Both the position numbers and the translations under genes were made by a program. Source: Solirubrobacter deserti (lineage in GTDB: Bacteria > Actinomycetota > Thermoleophilia > Solirubrobacterales > Solirubrobacteraceae). Taken from it: a stretch of DNA of 64,000 nt. The stretch covers positions 1-64,000 of the forward strand of contig NZ_QPKJ02000012.1 in NCBI RefSeq assembly GCF_003344625.1, in the 5' to 3' direction. Positions 46,545 to 55,552 of the stretch are shown here, in pieces (within the stretch, counting starts at the first letter, position 1; each line of letters opens with the position of its first letter). The notes beneath the pieces were generated by a model. The model was not told where the DNA came from, did not search any database, and saw nothing but the letters and a program-made list of their open reading frames with translations.

Positions 46545-49448
46545 ATGAGGCGGAGCGCGATCACCGTGGTCGCGGCGGTGCTGTTCGCGAGCGTATTGAC
46601 GATGCTCGCGCTGACGCGATCGACGACGCCCGTGGCGCCGACCAACGCTGCGTCGCCACTGGATCTCGTGCCCCCGCACAACGAGGCCGCCGAGCTGGCG
46701 GCCGCGGGCGGCGGCGCCACCCCGAACGAGACGCTGGACCTCGCGAAGAGCTCCGGTGAGGACGTGACGCTCGACATGGTCAAGCGCATGCGGGCCCAGG
46801 CGGACGCGGTCCCGGCCGCGGCCTCCGGCATCGCCTGGCAGCAGCTCGGCCCGTACAACATCGGCGGGCGCATGACCGACGTCGTCGCGGACCGCGACCA
46901 TGCCAACACCGTGATCGGCTCGGCCGCGAGCGGCGGCATCTGGAAGAGCACGGACGGCGGCGCCAACTGGACGTCGATCTGGCCCGACCGGAACGTGCAG
47001 GCGATGGGCGCGATCGCCCAGGCGCCGGACCGCACGCTGTGGGCGGGCACGGGCGAGGCGAACCCGCCCGGCGGCGGCCTGACCTACTTCGGCGACGGCA
47101 TCTACAAGTCGACCGACGAGGGCCAGACCTGGAAGCACATGGGCCTGCCCGACAGCGCCGCGTTCGGCCGGATCGCGGTCGATCCCAAGAACTCCAACCG
47201 CGTGTTCGCGGCGGCCACCGGCCACATCGCCCGCTCGGTCTCCCAGCGTGGCATCTACCGCACCGAGGACGCGGGTGAGACGTGGGAGCGCGTGCTCGCG
47301 CCCGACACGCCGATGACCGGCGGCGTCGACCTCGAGATCCACCCGACCAACCCGGACATCGTCTACGCGTCGCTGTGGGACCACAAGCGCACGAACGGCA
47401 CGCGCACCTACGGCGGGCTCGGCTCCGGCCTGTTCCGCTCCAAGGACGGTGGCGACACGTGGGAGCGGCTCGAGAACATCATCGACCCGCTGCCCGCGTA
47501 CGACCAGACGCAGACCGGCCTCAAGAAGGACGCGAGCCTCGGCCGCATCGGGATCGCGCTGGCCCCGAGCAACCCGAACAAGCTTTACGTCGTCGCCGGC
47601 GGCCCGACGGGCCCGGACAAGGGCTTCTACTTCTCCAACGACGGCGGGGACACGCTGCGGGTCGGCGGCCGCGCGTACGCGAACAACGGCTTCCAGTGGT
47701 GGTTCGGGAAGATCTGGGTCGACCCGGAGGACGAGAACCACATCTTCAACGCCGACGTCAACCTGCGCCGTTCGACGGACGGCGGCATGAGCTGGGCCAA
47801 CGTCACCAACGGCCCGACCTCGGTCCGTCCCCCGCTCCACGCCGACCAGCAGGGCATGGACTTCGACCCGTCGACGATCGACGGCGACCCGGCCACGCCG
47901 GTGCGGGTGTTCCTCGGCAACGACGGCGGCATGTGGCGGTCCGAGGCCGACGGCGTGACCAACTCGTGGGTCAAGGCGTCCAACCAGCCCTGGAACCAGA
48001 GCTACCACCTCGCGGTCTCCCCGTTCGACTGGAAGCGGCAGATCATCGGCCTCCAGGACAACGGCTCCAACAAGACCTGGACGACTGCGGAGCCGTCGCC
48101 GTCCGATCCGGAGCTGCGCAACGTCTGGAACGACGCGGGCGGCGGCGACGGCCACTACAACGCGATCGATCCGCACGACGACCGCATCTACTACACGTGC
48201 TCACAGTCGTCGGGAGCCGGCTCACACAGCTGCTGGCGGCGCATCGACAGCGAGACGGGCACGCAGGCCTCGCGCGTCGCACAGATCGATGCGCCGGGGC
48301 AGCGCTACACGACGGACGCGCCGATCGTGATCGACCCCAACACGCCGCCGAAGGCCGAGGACGGCTCCCAGCCGCCGAACGCGATCTACATCGGCGGCAA
48401 CTACATCGGGCGCTCGCTCAACCGCGGCACGGCGTTCAGCGTGATCAGCCCGACCGACAGCACGCCGGCCGACCCGACGGACCCGACCGACGCGCTGCCC
48501 GGGGCCATCCCCGCCAGCGAGATCGACATCGGGCTCTACACGAACCTCTACGGCGCGGTCACCACCCTCGCGCCCGCGAAGTCCGCGACCCCGGTGCCGT
48601 TCGCGCAGGTCATCTACGCCGGCACGGACACGGGCCGTGTGTGGAAGACCGAGAACGCCGGCCAGACCTGGGAGCGCATGCAGGGTCTGCCCGAGCGCTG
48701 GGTCAACAAGATCGTCGCCGACCCGGACGACCCGAACCACGCCTACATCGGCTTCTCGGGCTTCCGCCAGGGCGATGATTCGGCCAGCGTCTGGGAGACC
48801 AAGGACGGCGGGGACACGTGGAAGAACGTGTCCTACAACATGCCCAACGGCCCGGTCGACATGCTCGAGTACGACCCGAGGGGCAACGTGCTGTTCGCGG
48901 CCACGGACGTCGGCGTGTTCGACCTCAAGGACGGCGACACGTCCTGGTACGAGATCAGCGTCGGCCTCCCGAACGTCCCGGTGCACGACCTCAAGCTGTC
49001 GGGTGACGGCAAGCGCCTGATCATCGCGACCTTCGGCCGCAGCAACTTCGTGCTGCCGCTGTTCACGGACGCGGTCGACGGCGGCGGCGCCGGCGGCACC
49101 GCGGGCGGCTCGGTCCCGGCGACGCTCAGCCTGAGCGTCAACCCGGCGAGCTTCCCGACGTTCACGCCGGGTGTCGAGCAGGACTACCAGACCAAGACGA
49201 CGGCCAACGTCATCAGCACCGCCGGTGACGCGACGCTCAGCGTGTCCGAGCCCGGTCACATGACCAACGGCGCGTTCTCGCTGCCCGAGCCGCTGCGGGT
49301 GGAGCTCTCCAAGTCGACGTGGACCGCACCGGTCTCCAACGACTCGGTGGATGTCACCTTCAAGCAGCTCATCAAGCGCACCGACGCGCTGCGCACCGGT
49401 ACCTACAGCAAGACCCTGACGTTCACGCTCTCCACCACGAACCCGTGA
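46545..49448 (+). CDS. Secreted BNR-repeat beta-propeller protein with shared C-terminal domain
   Basis: A 967-residue exported protein. ATG 46545 follows GAGGGAGGG, and residues 3-25 form a signal peptide or anchor (AITVVAAVLFASVLTML). Repeated Asp-box/BNR units build a large propeller: GGIWKSTDGGANWTSI, GIYKSTDEGQTWKHM, GIYRTEDAGETWERV, LFRSKDGGDTWERL, GRVWKTENAGQTWERM and VWETKDGGDTWKNV. This resembles sialidase/VPS10-type or xyloglucanase-type propellers; no GH74 catalytic Asp can be assigned with confidence. The last 114 residues are the shared C-terminal domain. The stop overlaps the start of a solute-binding lipoprotein gene. Confidence 0.88.
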   Translation: MRRSAITVVAAVLFASVLTMLALTRSTTPVAPTNAASPLDLVPPHNEAAELAAAGGGATPNETLDLAKSSGEDVTLDMVKRMRAQADAVPAAASGIAWQQLGPYNIGGRMTDVVADRDHANTVIGSAASGGIWKSTDGGANWTSIWPDRNVQAMGAIAQAPDRTLWAGTGEANPPGGGLTYFGDGIYKSTDEGQTWKHMGLPDSAAFGRIAVDPKNSNRVFAAATGHIARSVSQRGIYRTEDAGETWERVLAPDTPMTGGVDLEIHPTNPDIVYASLWDHKRTNGTRTYGGLGSGLFRSKDGGDTWERLENIIDPLPAYDQTQTGLKKDASLGRIGIALAPSNPNKLYVVAGGPTGPDKGFYFSNDGGDTLRVGGRAYANNGFQWWFGKIWVDPEDENHIFNADVNLRRSTDGGMSWANVTNGPTSVRPPLHADQQGMDFDPSTIDGDPATPVRVFLGNDGGMWRSEADGVTNSWVKASNQPWNQSYHLAVSPFDWKRQIIGLQDNGSNKTWTTAEPSPSDPELRNVWNDAGGGDGHYNAIDPHDDRIYYTCSQSSGAGSHSCWRRIDSETGTQASRVAQIDAPGQRYTTDAPIVIDPNTPPKAEDGSQPPNAIYIGGNYIGRSLNRGTAFSVISPTDSTPADPTDPTDALPGAIPASEIDIGLYTNLYGAVTTLAPAKSATPVPFAQVIYAGTDTGRVWKTENAGQTWERMQGLPERWVNKIVADPDDPNHAYIGFSGFRQGDDSASVWETKDGGDTWKNVSYNMPNGPVDMLEYDPRGNVLFAATDVGVFDLKDGDTSWYEISVGLPNVPVHDLKLSGDGKRLIIATFGRSNFVLPLFTDAVDGGGAGGTAGGSVPATLSLSVNPASFPTFTPGVEQDYQTKTTANVISTAGDATLSVSEPGHMTNGAFSLPEPLRVELSKSTWTAPVSNDSVDVTFKQLIKRTDALRTGTYSKTLTFTLSTTNP
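49104..49448 (+). other. Shared C-terminal domain, short form (copy 6)
   Basis: This segment encodes the last 114 residues of the BNR protein: GGSVPATLSLSV, FPTFTPGVEQDY, STAGDATLSVSEPG, FKQLIKRTDALRTGTYS and the terminal TFTLSTTNP at the stop. It is more than 20 kb from the other five copies. Confidence 0.85.
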
Positions 49449-50692
49449 TGGAACCCCGGCCCAGGCGCTTCGGCGCCTGGGCCCCCCTCTTGGGCGTCGT
49501 GCTGGCGCTCGCGGGCTGCGGCCGCGCGGGCGCCGGTGAAGGCGGGCCGACCGTGCCCGTCGTGGTGAGCGCGCCGGTTTCGAGCGAGCCGTGGGTCGCC
49601 CGCTCGATCGAGGGCGGCGCGCGCCTGGCGGTCGAGGAGATCAACGAGGCCGGCGGCCTGGATCTGCAGGGCGGCAAGCGCCGGCTCGAGCTGGTCGTGC
49701 TCGACCACGGCTCCTCACCCGCGACCGCCCTGGCCAACGCGCGCGAGGCCGTGCGGCGCAAGGCCGCGGTGCTCTTGACCGACGGCACCGGCGTGGCGTC
49801 CACCGCCGACGTGACGGGGCCCGCGCAGATCCCGACGTTCATCCTCTTCCAGGGCGGGCGGAACCTGATCAACCCGCAGCGCTGGCCGCACGTGTTTCGC
49901 CTGGCGCCCGCCGACGCGATCATGACCCGCCGGCTCGCGGACTACATCGCGCCCGCGAACCCCAAGGTCGCGCTGCTCAGCGACGACACCGACTACGGGG
50001 AGCAGGGCCGCGAAGCGCTGCGCGACGCGTTCGAGATCGACGAGGTCGAGGTCGTGTCCGAGCACGTGATCCCGCGCGCGGCGCGTGACCTCGCGCCGCA
50101 GGTGCTGCAGGCACGCCGCGCGGGCGCGAACCGCGTCGTCGTGTGGGCGGGTGCGGCGACCGTGGCCGCGACCGTCGAGGCCGTCCACCAGGCGGGCTGG
50201 GACGTCGAGGTGCTGGCCGGCCAGACCGCCGAGGACCCGCTCGTGCGTCAGCGCCTGGCCGCCCACCCGGAGTGGATGCGCTCGCTGAAGTTCGTCTCCT
50301 CGCGGATCACGGCCGAGGTCGGCCCGAAGCCGTTCGAGGCCTTCCGCAAGCGCTACGAGGACCTGCTCGGCACCGACAAGGTCGGCGTCGAGCAGGACGG
50401 CCGCGACGTCATCCAGCCGCCCGACTGGGCCATGTACCCCTACGACGCGCTCAAGCTCGTCGCCGAGGCGGTCGACCAGGTCAACACGCTCGGGCAGCCG
50501 ATGCTCGACACGCTCAACGGCGGCGCGAGCATCATCGGCGCCAACGGCGACCAACGCAGCTACAACGCCGAGTACCACGAGGGCATCTCGCCGACCGACA
50601 CCTATATCGCCGGCTTCGACGGCTTCGTCTTCGGCCCCGTCGACGACGACCCGCTCGCCGGCTTGCTCCATCCCGTCGACCAGCTGGACTGA
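49448..50692 (+). CDS. Lipoprotein solute-binding protein, Leu/Ile/Val-receptor type
   Basis: A 414-residue periplasmic-binding-fold lipoprotein. A signal with lipobox LALAGC is followed by the type I receptor pattern: GGARLAVEEINEAGGL, LELVVLDHGSSPATALANAREAV, DGTGVASTADVTGPAQIP, KVALLSDDTDYGEQGREAL and WAMYPYDALKLVAEAV. This family normally feeds branched-chain amino-acid-type ABC importers, but no permease or ATPase is adjacent. ATG 49448 overlaps the BNR stop by one base (TGATG), so the two are made together. It could instead sense a ligand released by the propeller protein. Confidence 0.88.
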   Translation: MEPRPRRFGAWAPLLGVVLALAGCGRAGAGEGGPTVPVVVSAPVSSEPWVARSIEGGARLAVEEINEAGGLDLQGGKRRLELVVLDHGSSPATALANAREAVRRKAAVLLTDGTGVASTADVTGPAQIPTFILFQGGRNLINPQRWPHVFRLAPADAIMTRRLADYIAPANPKVALLSDDTDYGEQGREALRDAFEIDEVEVVSEHVIPRAARDLAPQVLQARRAGANRVVVWAGAATVAATVEAVHQAGWDVEVLAGQTAEDPLVRQRLAAHPEWMRSLKFVSSRITAEVGPKPFEAFRKRYEDLLGTDKVGVEQDGRDVIQPPDWAMYPYDALKLVAEAVDQVNTLGQPMLDTLNGGASIIGANGDQRSYNAEYHEGISPTDTYIAGFDGFVFGPVDDDPLAGLLHPVDQLD

Positions 50693-50704
50693 CGCCTACC
50701 GTCG

Positions 50705-50726
50705 GCGTATCGGGATTTCGATACGC
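50705..50726 (+). terminator. Hairpin after the solute-binding gene
   Basis: GCGTATCG (50705-50712) and CGATACGC (50719-50726) form a perfect 8-bp stem with a 6-nt loop, 13 bp after the stop codon and before the convergent VOC gene. Confidence 0.6.
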
Positions 50727-50765
50727 GGCTGTAGGCGCCCCGGACCAGCCTGGCCGAAGCGGTGG

Positions 50766-51206
50766 TCAGCCGAGCTGCTCGGCCAGCCCGAGGATGAAGC
50801 CCTCAGGGGTCCGCATGAAGCAGAGGCGGTAGTGGTCCTCGTACTGGGCGATCTCGTTGACGAGCTCCGCGCCGTGCCTGCGCAGGCGGGCGACGACGTC
50901 GTCGAGGCCTTCGACGGCGAACATGATGCGGCGGATGCCGAGCGCGTTCGTGGGCGCGTCGCGCGGCTCGGCTCGAACCGCCTCCGGCCGGTGGAACTTC
51001 GTCAGCTCGACGCGGCCGTGGCCGTCGGGCGTGCGGAGCATCGCGATGTCGGCGCGGACGTCGCCCAGCCCGATGACATCGCCCACCCACGGGCCCTCGA
51101 CCTGCGTCTCGCCCTCGAGCTCCATGCCGAGCTCGCGGAAGAGCGCCTTGGCGGCCTCCATGTCCTCGACAACGATGAGCACGTTGTCCATCCGTCGCAG
51201 CGTCAT
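50766..51206 (-). CDS. VOC family (glyoxalase/dioxygenase superfamily) protein
   Basis: A 146-residue protein with the paired beta-alpha-beta-beta-beta layout: MDNVLIVVEDMEAAKALFRELGMEL in the first half and RRIMFAVEGLDDVVARLRRHGAEL in the second, ending RTPEGFILGLAEQLG. Possible metal ligands are the Glu of RVELTKFH and the final Glu region. ATG 51206 has AGGAG upstream. Monocistronic, facing a terminator. Function in the superfamily is open: lyase, dioxygenase or resistance protein. Confidence 0.88.
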   Translation of the reverse strand: MTLRRMDNVLIVVEDMEAAKALFRELGMELEGETQVEGPWVGDVIGLGDVRADIAMLRTPDGHGRVELTKFHRPEAVRAEPRDAPTNALGIRRIMFAVEGLDDVVARLRRHGAELVNEIAQYEDHYRLCFMRTPEGFILGLAEQLG

Positions 51207-51310
51207 GTCGTGTCTCCTGGTTCTGGCGGGCGGCGCCGGTCGCGGCCCCTTCGCTCGTTGAGCGGAGCCGATCGCACCCGCTCGACACCCGCACGGTCTA
51301 GGGTGCGCAC

Positions 51311-52582
51311 GTGCTCGACCCCCCGGCGCCGCCATTGAACCCGACGCCGGTCGTGCACGTCTCGCCGGTGACGCCCCGGGCCGCGCCGCTGGACCTGGCG
51401 TCGGCCTCGCTCGGGCAGGACGGGACCAAGCTCAAGCTCGTGGTTCGAACGCGCGGCCGCTACCAGCCCGCGGCGCTCACGGGGCGACGGCGTGCGCTGT
51501 GCCTGGACCTCACGCACGGACAGTCACGGGAAACGGTTGCGCTCTGCGTCGCAAGCGTGCGCGGCCGATTGGTCCTGCGCCGCGACACCGCCGTCGTCGG
51601 CACGGTGTCCCGGAACGGGGGGAGGCTGACGGTGAAGTTCACGCCCGCCGACGCGGGACTGCCGTTCGGCTCGTTCCGGTGGTCGGTGCGCACCCGCTGG
51701 GGCGACCGCACGGACGCGCTGCCCCGCCGCGGCACGCTCGCGGCCCGCGCGCGCCTGCTCGCCACGCCCAGGTGCTTCGGCGCCGCCGCACTCGCGTCCG
51801 CGTGCCGCAACGAGAAGCTACGGACGGTCGTCAGCCCGACGCCGACCGAGGCCCTGCTCATCCCGGGCGCCCCGTGCACGGTGCTGGACGCGACGCCACT
51901 GCTCGCCCCTTGCCACTTCGGCGTCACGCCATCGCAGGCGCAGGAGACCGTCGCGCTGCTCGGTGACAGCCACGCGGAGCACTGGCGCGCCGCCCTCGAC
52001 GTGGTCGCGCAGGCCAACCGCTGGCACGTGGTCGCGCTCACGCGCGGCGGCTGCCCGCTCACCGACACCCCGGTCCGTCACTACCCGGCAGCGCAGGCCG
52101 CCGAGTGCCAGGACTTCAACACCGCCGCCCGCCGCTGGCTCACCGACCACCCCGAGGTTCGCACGGTGTTCGTCGCCGCGCACGACCTGTCGCTGTTCGC
52201 CGGTGACGCGGTCGCCGGCTACCGGTCGGCGTGGCGGTCCCTCGCCCGAAGCGTGCAACGCATCTACGTGATCCGCGACACGCCGAGCCGGGTGAGCCTG
52301 GAGACCAGCGAGTGCGTGGAGCGCCTGCTGCGCGCACATGAGCCGATCGACTTCCACTGCGCCGAGCCGCGCGAGCTCGCTCTTCCGCCCGACCCGGAGG
52401 CCGAGGCCGCCCGCGCGCCCGGCGACGACCGCGTGCGGCTGCTCGACCTCTCGGACTTCATCTGCACGCCTGACCGCTGTCCACCCGTGGTCGGCGGCGT
52501 CCTCGTCCTCAAGGACCCGGACCACCTCACGCGCGCCTTCTCGACGACCCTCGGCCCCTACCTGCTGCGAGCGCTCGGCTGA
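51311..52582 (+). CDS. SGNH-domain protein, OafA C-terminal-like
   Basis: A 423-residue protein. The SGNH hydrolase part (about 210-420) has the block I motif ALLGDSHAEHW with Ser220, LTRGGCPLTD, and a C-terminal Asp/His pair in KDPDHLTRAF. This matches the SGNH domain normally fused to acyltransferase-3 membrane proteins that O-acetylate surface polysaccharides. Here the membrane domain is missing and is replaced by about 150 residues of beta-rich, Arg/Thr-rich sequence without a clear signal peptide. GTG 51311 is used; a longer N-terminus is not available in frame. Cys residues are numerous, suggesting export. Confidence 0.8.
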   Translation: MLDPPAPPLNPTPVVHVSPVTPRAAPLDLASASLGQDGTKLKLVVRTRGRYQPAALTGRRRALCLDLTHGQSRETVALCVASVRGRLVLRRDTAVVGTVSRNGGRLTVKFTPADAGLPFGSFRWSVRTRWGDRTDALPRRGTLAARARLLATPRCFGAAALASACRNEKLRTVVSPTPTEALLIPGAPCTVLDATPLLAPCHFGVTPSQAQETVALLGDSHAEHWRAALDVVAQANRWHVVALTRGGCPLTDTPVRHYPAAQAAECQDFNTAARRWLTDHPEVRTVFVAAHDLSLFAGDAVAGYRSAWRSLARSVQRIYVIRDTPSRVSLETSECVERLLRAHEPIDFHCAEPRELALPPDPEAEAARAPGDDRVRLLDLSDFICTPDRCPPVVGGVLVLKDPDHLTRAFSTTLGPYLLRALG

Positions 52583-52587
52583 ACGCG

Positions 52588-53088
52588 GTGTCTCCTCCCG
52601 GCCACCCCTCTGCGTCGCCCGAGGACGTCGCGCGAATTCACGACCACTACCGGCGGCTGGTGGAGCGTGTCGGCGAACCGGAGCGCGAGCCGTTGTTCCT
52701 CGAGGCCCTCTCGGCCGGAGAGCAGGCGTTGTACGTGCTGATCGCGGCGTGCGAGCAGATCCAGCTCGGGGGCTTCGAGCAGCTGTTCGTCGTCGCGCCG
52801 GCGCTCGCGCCGCTGGCCCCCGACGCGGCGGCGCTGGTCAAAGCACGTCGGTTCCAGCGCCTGTTCGAGCAGGCCAACGCCGTCGCGTTCGACGAGCCGC
52901 CGCGCAAGCGTGCGTCGAGCGAGTTCCGCCGGATGGTGCGCGCCGTCGAGTCCAGCGGCGAGCGGCTCACGGCGCTCGACGAGGCTTTCGACGGGCTCAT
53001 GGCCGATGCCCACGAGCGCATCGAGACCCACCTCGTGCGGTACGCAGAGAGCGTCCCGCACGAGTTCAAGGGCCTCGGCGAACGCTAG
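52588..53088 (+). CDS. Hypothetical protein, DMP19/DUF4375-like
   Basis: A 166-residue soluble, helical, acidic protein. The segment IAACEQIQLGGFEQLFVVAPAL resembles the GGFEQFF signature of DMP19 (DUF4375) proteins, and the following FEQANAVAFDEPPRKR fits. Function is not known for the family. GTG 52588 starts 5 bp after the SGNH gene stop, suggesting co-transcription. It converges with the RTX-like gene by 4 bp. Confidence 0.65.
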   Translation: MSPPGHPSASPEDVARIHDHYRRLVERVGEPEREPLFLEALSAGEQALYVLIAACEQIQLGGFEQLFVVAPALAPLAPDAAALVKARRFQRLFEQANAVAFDEPPRKRASSEFRRMVRAVESSGERLTALDEAFDGLMADAHERIETHLVRYAESVPHEFKGLGER

Positions 53089-54353
53089 TCGAACACCTGG
53101 ACGCCGATCGTCCCGGCCTGCAGGCCGCTCGTGTCGACCGTGTCCTGGCCGGCCAGCGTGTCGATCGCGAGCGTGTCCGCCGCTTCGGCGTGGCTGACGT
53201 TGACGGTGTGGGCGAGCCCGGTGAGCGTCGCCGTTCCCGCCACCACGATCTGGCCGGTGAGCGTGAGCGCGTCGTGGTCGGGCGTCGCGTCGACGGTGAC
53301 CCGGTCCGGTTGGCCGTCTCCGCCCGCGGTGATCGGCAGCGGCGCGAGGCTGACGTCGACGAGCTGCGTCGGCGTGCGCCGCAGGTCGCCGACCGAGAAC
53401 GTGTCCGCGCCGCCGCCCAGCACGGCGTCGACCTCCTCGAGATTGGTCAGCGCCATCACGGTGCTGCCGGTGCTGTGGGTCAACCGCAGCGCGCGGCCGT
53501 CGGCCTTCAACACGGACGCCTCGGACGCGTTCGAGCCCTCGAAGAACAGCGAGTCGCGGCTCTCGCCGCCGTCCACGACGTCACTTCCGTCCCCCGAGCG
53601 CCAGCTGAAGCGGTCGAAGTTGCCGCCGAGCTTCGCGACGTCGTGCCCCGCCCCGCCGCGGACGTCGTCGAACCCGTCGCCGCCGAGCAGGGTGTCGTCG
53701 CCCGGCCCGCCCAGCAGCGTGTTGTCGCCGCTGCCGCCGGCGAGGGTCAGGGTCATGGTCGCGACCGAGGCGCTGACGATGTCGTCACCGGCCGCGCCGT
53801 CCACCACGAGCCGGTCCGCGACTTCAGCACCCTCGAAGGTCACGTAGGTGGGCCCGAGAACGCCGAACGCCCCGATCGAGATTTGATCGTCGTCCTCACC
53901 GCCGGCGATCGTGATCCGGTCCGCGCCCGCTCCGAGCGCAGCCGCCACCTGGAACGTGTCCGTCGCCGACAGGTCACCGACGCTCAGCACGTCGCTCGCG
54001 TCCGTGCCCGCGATGCGCACGATCCCCACCCTGTCCAGCTCCGCCTCGAACTTGCCGCTCACACGGACCGTCTCGTCCACCGCCGCGAGCTCGAACCGGC
54101 CCCCTTCGAGCGCGAGCGTCCCGACGTCGTTCACGCGCACGCTGTCGAACCGCGAGCGCGGGACCAGGAACTCCGGGTCGCCGTCGCGACCGAAGTCCAC
54201 TTCCAGGCGGGCGCCCCGCAGGACGAGCCCGGCCTCCTCCGCGTCGCGCACCACAAGCGTGCGCCCGTCGAAGGTGATGTCCGCCGCCGCCGCCGGCGGA
54301 GCGAGGATGGCGAGCGCGCCCAGCGCACCCGCGAGGGATCGGCTGAACCTCAT
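53085..54353 (-). CDS. Secreted RTX-like calcium-binding repeat protein
   Basis: A 422-residue exported protein: signal peptide MRFSRSLAGALGALAIL with cleavage after PPAAAA, then beta-solenoid sequence. RTX-type nonapeptides occur around residues 205-255 (GGSGDNTLLGGPGDDTLLGGDGFDDVRGGAGHD), and looser Asp-rich repeats lie on both sides (ADRITIAGGEDDDQI, ADTFSVGD). RTX repeats bind calcium and fold outside the cell. No protease, lipase or type I secretion signal is seen, and export is by Sec. It is probably a structural or adhesive surface protein. It does not carry the shared C-terminal domain. Confidence 0.85.
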   Translation of the reverse strand: MRFSRSLAGALGALAILAPPAAAADITFDGRTLVVRDAEEAGLVLRGARLEVDFGRDGDPEFLVPRSRFDSVRVNDVGTLALEGGRFELAAVDETVRVSGKFEAELDRVGIVRIAGTDASDVLSVGDLSATDTFQVAAALGAGADRITIAGGEDDDQISIGAFGVLGPTYVTFEGAEVADRLVVDGAAGDDIVSASVATMTLTLAGGSGDNTLLGGPGDDTLLGGDGFDDVRGGAGHDVAKLGGNFDRFSWRSGDGSDVVDGGESRDSLFFEGSNASEASVLKADGRALRLTHSTGSTVMALTNLEEVDAVLGGGADTFSVGDLRRTPTQLVDVSLAPLPITAGGDGQPDRVTVDATPDHDALTLTGQIVVAGTATLTGLAHTVNVSHAEAADTLAIDTLAGQDTVDTSGLQAGTIGVQVFD

Positions 54354-54436
54354 GCTCCGCCAGACGACGCGTCGGCGCTCCGCATTCCCGCCCAGCGCGC
54401 GGGGAATGCCCGTTCCGCGCGAGGCGTCTCCAGGGT

Positions 54437-55552
54437 GTGCGCATTCTCGTCACCACGACCGGGTCAGCCGGCCACTTCGGGCCCTTGCGGCCCTTCCTCG
54501 AGGCGATCCGCGACGCCGGGGGCGAGGTGCTCGTGGCGACCCGAACGTCCTCGGCCGAGGCGGTCGCCGCCGCCGGCTATGCGACGTGGCCGCTGGCCGA
54601 ACCCCCTGCCGCGGAGCGCTCCGCGATCTTCGCCTCCACGCGCGGGCTCGCGCCCGTGCAGGCCAACGAGCGGGCGCTCACCGAGGTGTTCGCCGGCCTC
54701 GACGTGCATGCGGCGCTCCCGGGCATGTTCGACGCGATCAGCGCCTGGAGCCCGGACGTCGTGCTGTCGGAGGCGGGCGAGTTCGCGGGCCGGCTGGCGG
54801 GCGCGCACGTGGGGCTGCCGTTCGTGAAGGTCTCGATCTCCCAATACGCGGTCGAGGAGGAGCTGCTGGAGCAGACGGACGCCGCGTTGGCGCGCGCTCG
54901 CGACGCGCACGGGCTGCGGTCACCGGACCGGGAAGCGCTCGCCCACTTCACGTTGATGCCGCAAGTACTGGAGCAGCCGGCCCGGCCCGGGCCGCCGGAG
55001 CTGCGGCGCTTCCGCGAGCGCGACGCCCGCACCGGCGGACGCGGTCTCGCGCACCCCGATCCGCTGGTGTACTTGACGTTCGGCACGGTGGCCCCGCAGC
55101 GCGAGTTCTTCCCGGACCTCTACCGGGCGGCCATCGACGCGCTGGCGGCGCTGCCGGTCCGGCTGCTCGTCACCGTCGGGCGCGACCGCGATCCGCAACA
55201 GCTCGGGTCCGTCTCCGCCAACGTGCGCGTCGAACGCTGGGTCGAGCAGGCGAACGTCCTGCGCGACGCCTCGGCGGTGGTCTGCCACGGCGGGAGCGGG
55301 ACGGTCCGCGGGGCGCTCGCGGAGAGCGTCCCGCTCGCGGTGCTGCCCATGTTCGCCGACCAACCGCACAACGCGGCGCGCGTCCACGAGCTCGGCGCGG
55401 GCATCGCCGTCGGCGGGATCGACGAGCTCGCCGGCGCCGTCCGGACGCTGCTCGCCGACGAGCGCTACGCCGCCCGGGCGGCGGTCGTCGCCGACGAGAT
55501 CCGCGCGCTGCCGACGGTCGACGCCGCCGCGCAGCAGCTCATCGACCCGTAG
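54437..55552 (+). CDS. Glycosyltransferase, MGT/UDP-glucuronosyl type (GT1-like)
   Basis: A 371-residue GT-B fold transferase. The N-terminal acceptor domain begins MRILVTTTGSAGHFGPLRPFLEA. The C-terminal donor domain has VYLTFGTVAPQ and the GT1 signature VVCHGGSGTVRGALAESVPLAVLPMFADQPHNAARV, whose HGGSGT and DQ residues contact the nucleotide sugar. Such enzymes glycosylate macrolides, lipids or flavonoids in actinobacteria. No biosynthetic genes surround it, so a detoxifying role is as likely. GTG 54437 gives the usual N-terminus. Confidence 0.9.
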   Translation: MRILVTTTGSAGHFGPLRPFLEAIRDAGGEVLVATRTSSAEAVAAAGYATWPLAEPPAAERSAIFASTRGLAPVQANERALTEVFAGLDVHAALPGMFDAISAWSPDVVLSEAGEFAGRLAGAHVGLPFVKVSISQYAVEEELLEQTDAALARARDAHGLRSPDREALAHFTLMPQVLEQPARPGPPELRRFRERDARTGGRGLAHPDPLVYLTFGTVAPQREFFPDLYRAAIDALAALPVRLLVTVGRDRDPQQLGSVSANVRVERWVEQANVLRDASAVVCHGGSGTVRGALAESVPLAVLPMFADQPHNAARVHELGAGIAVGGIDELAGAVRTLLADERYAARAAVVADEIRALPTVDAAAQQLIDP

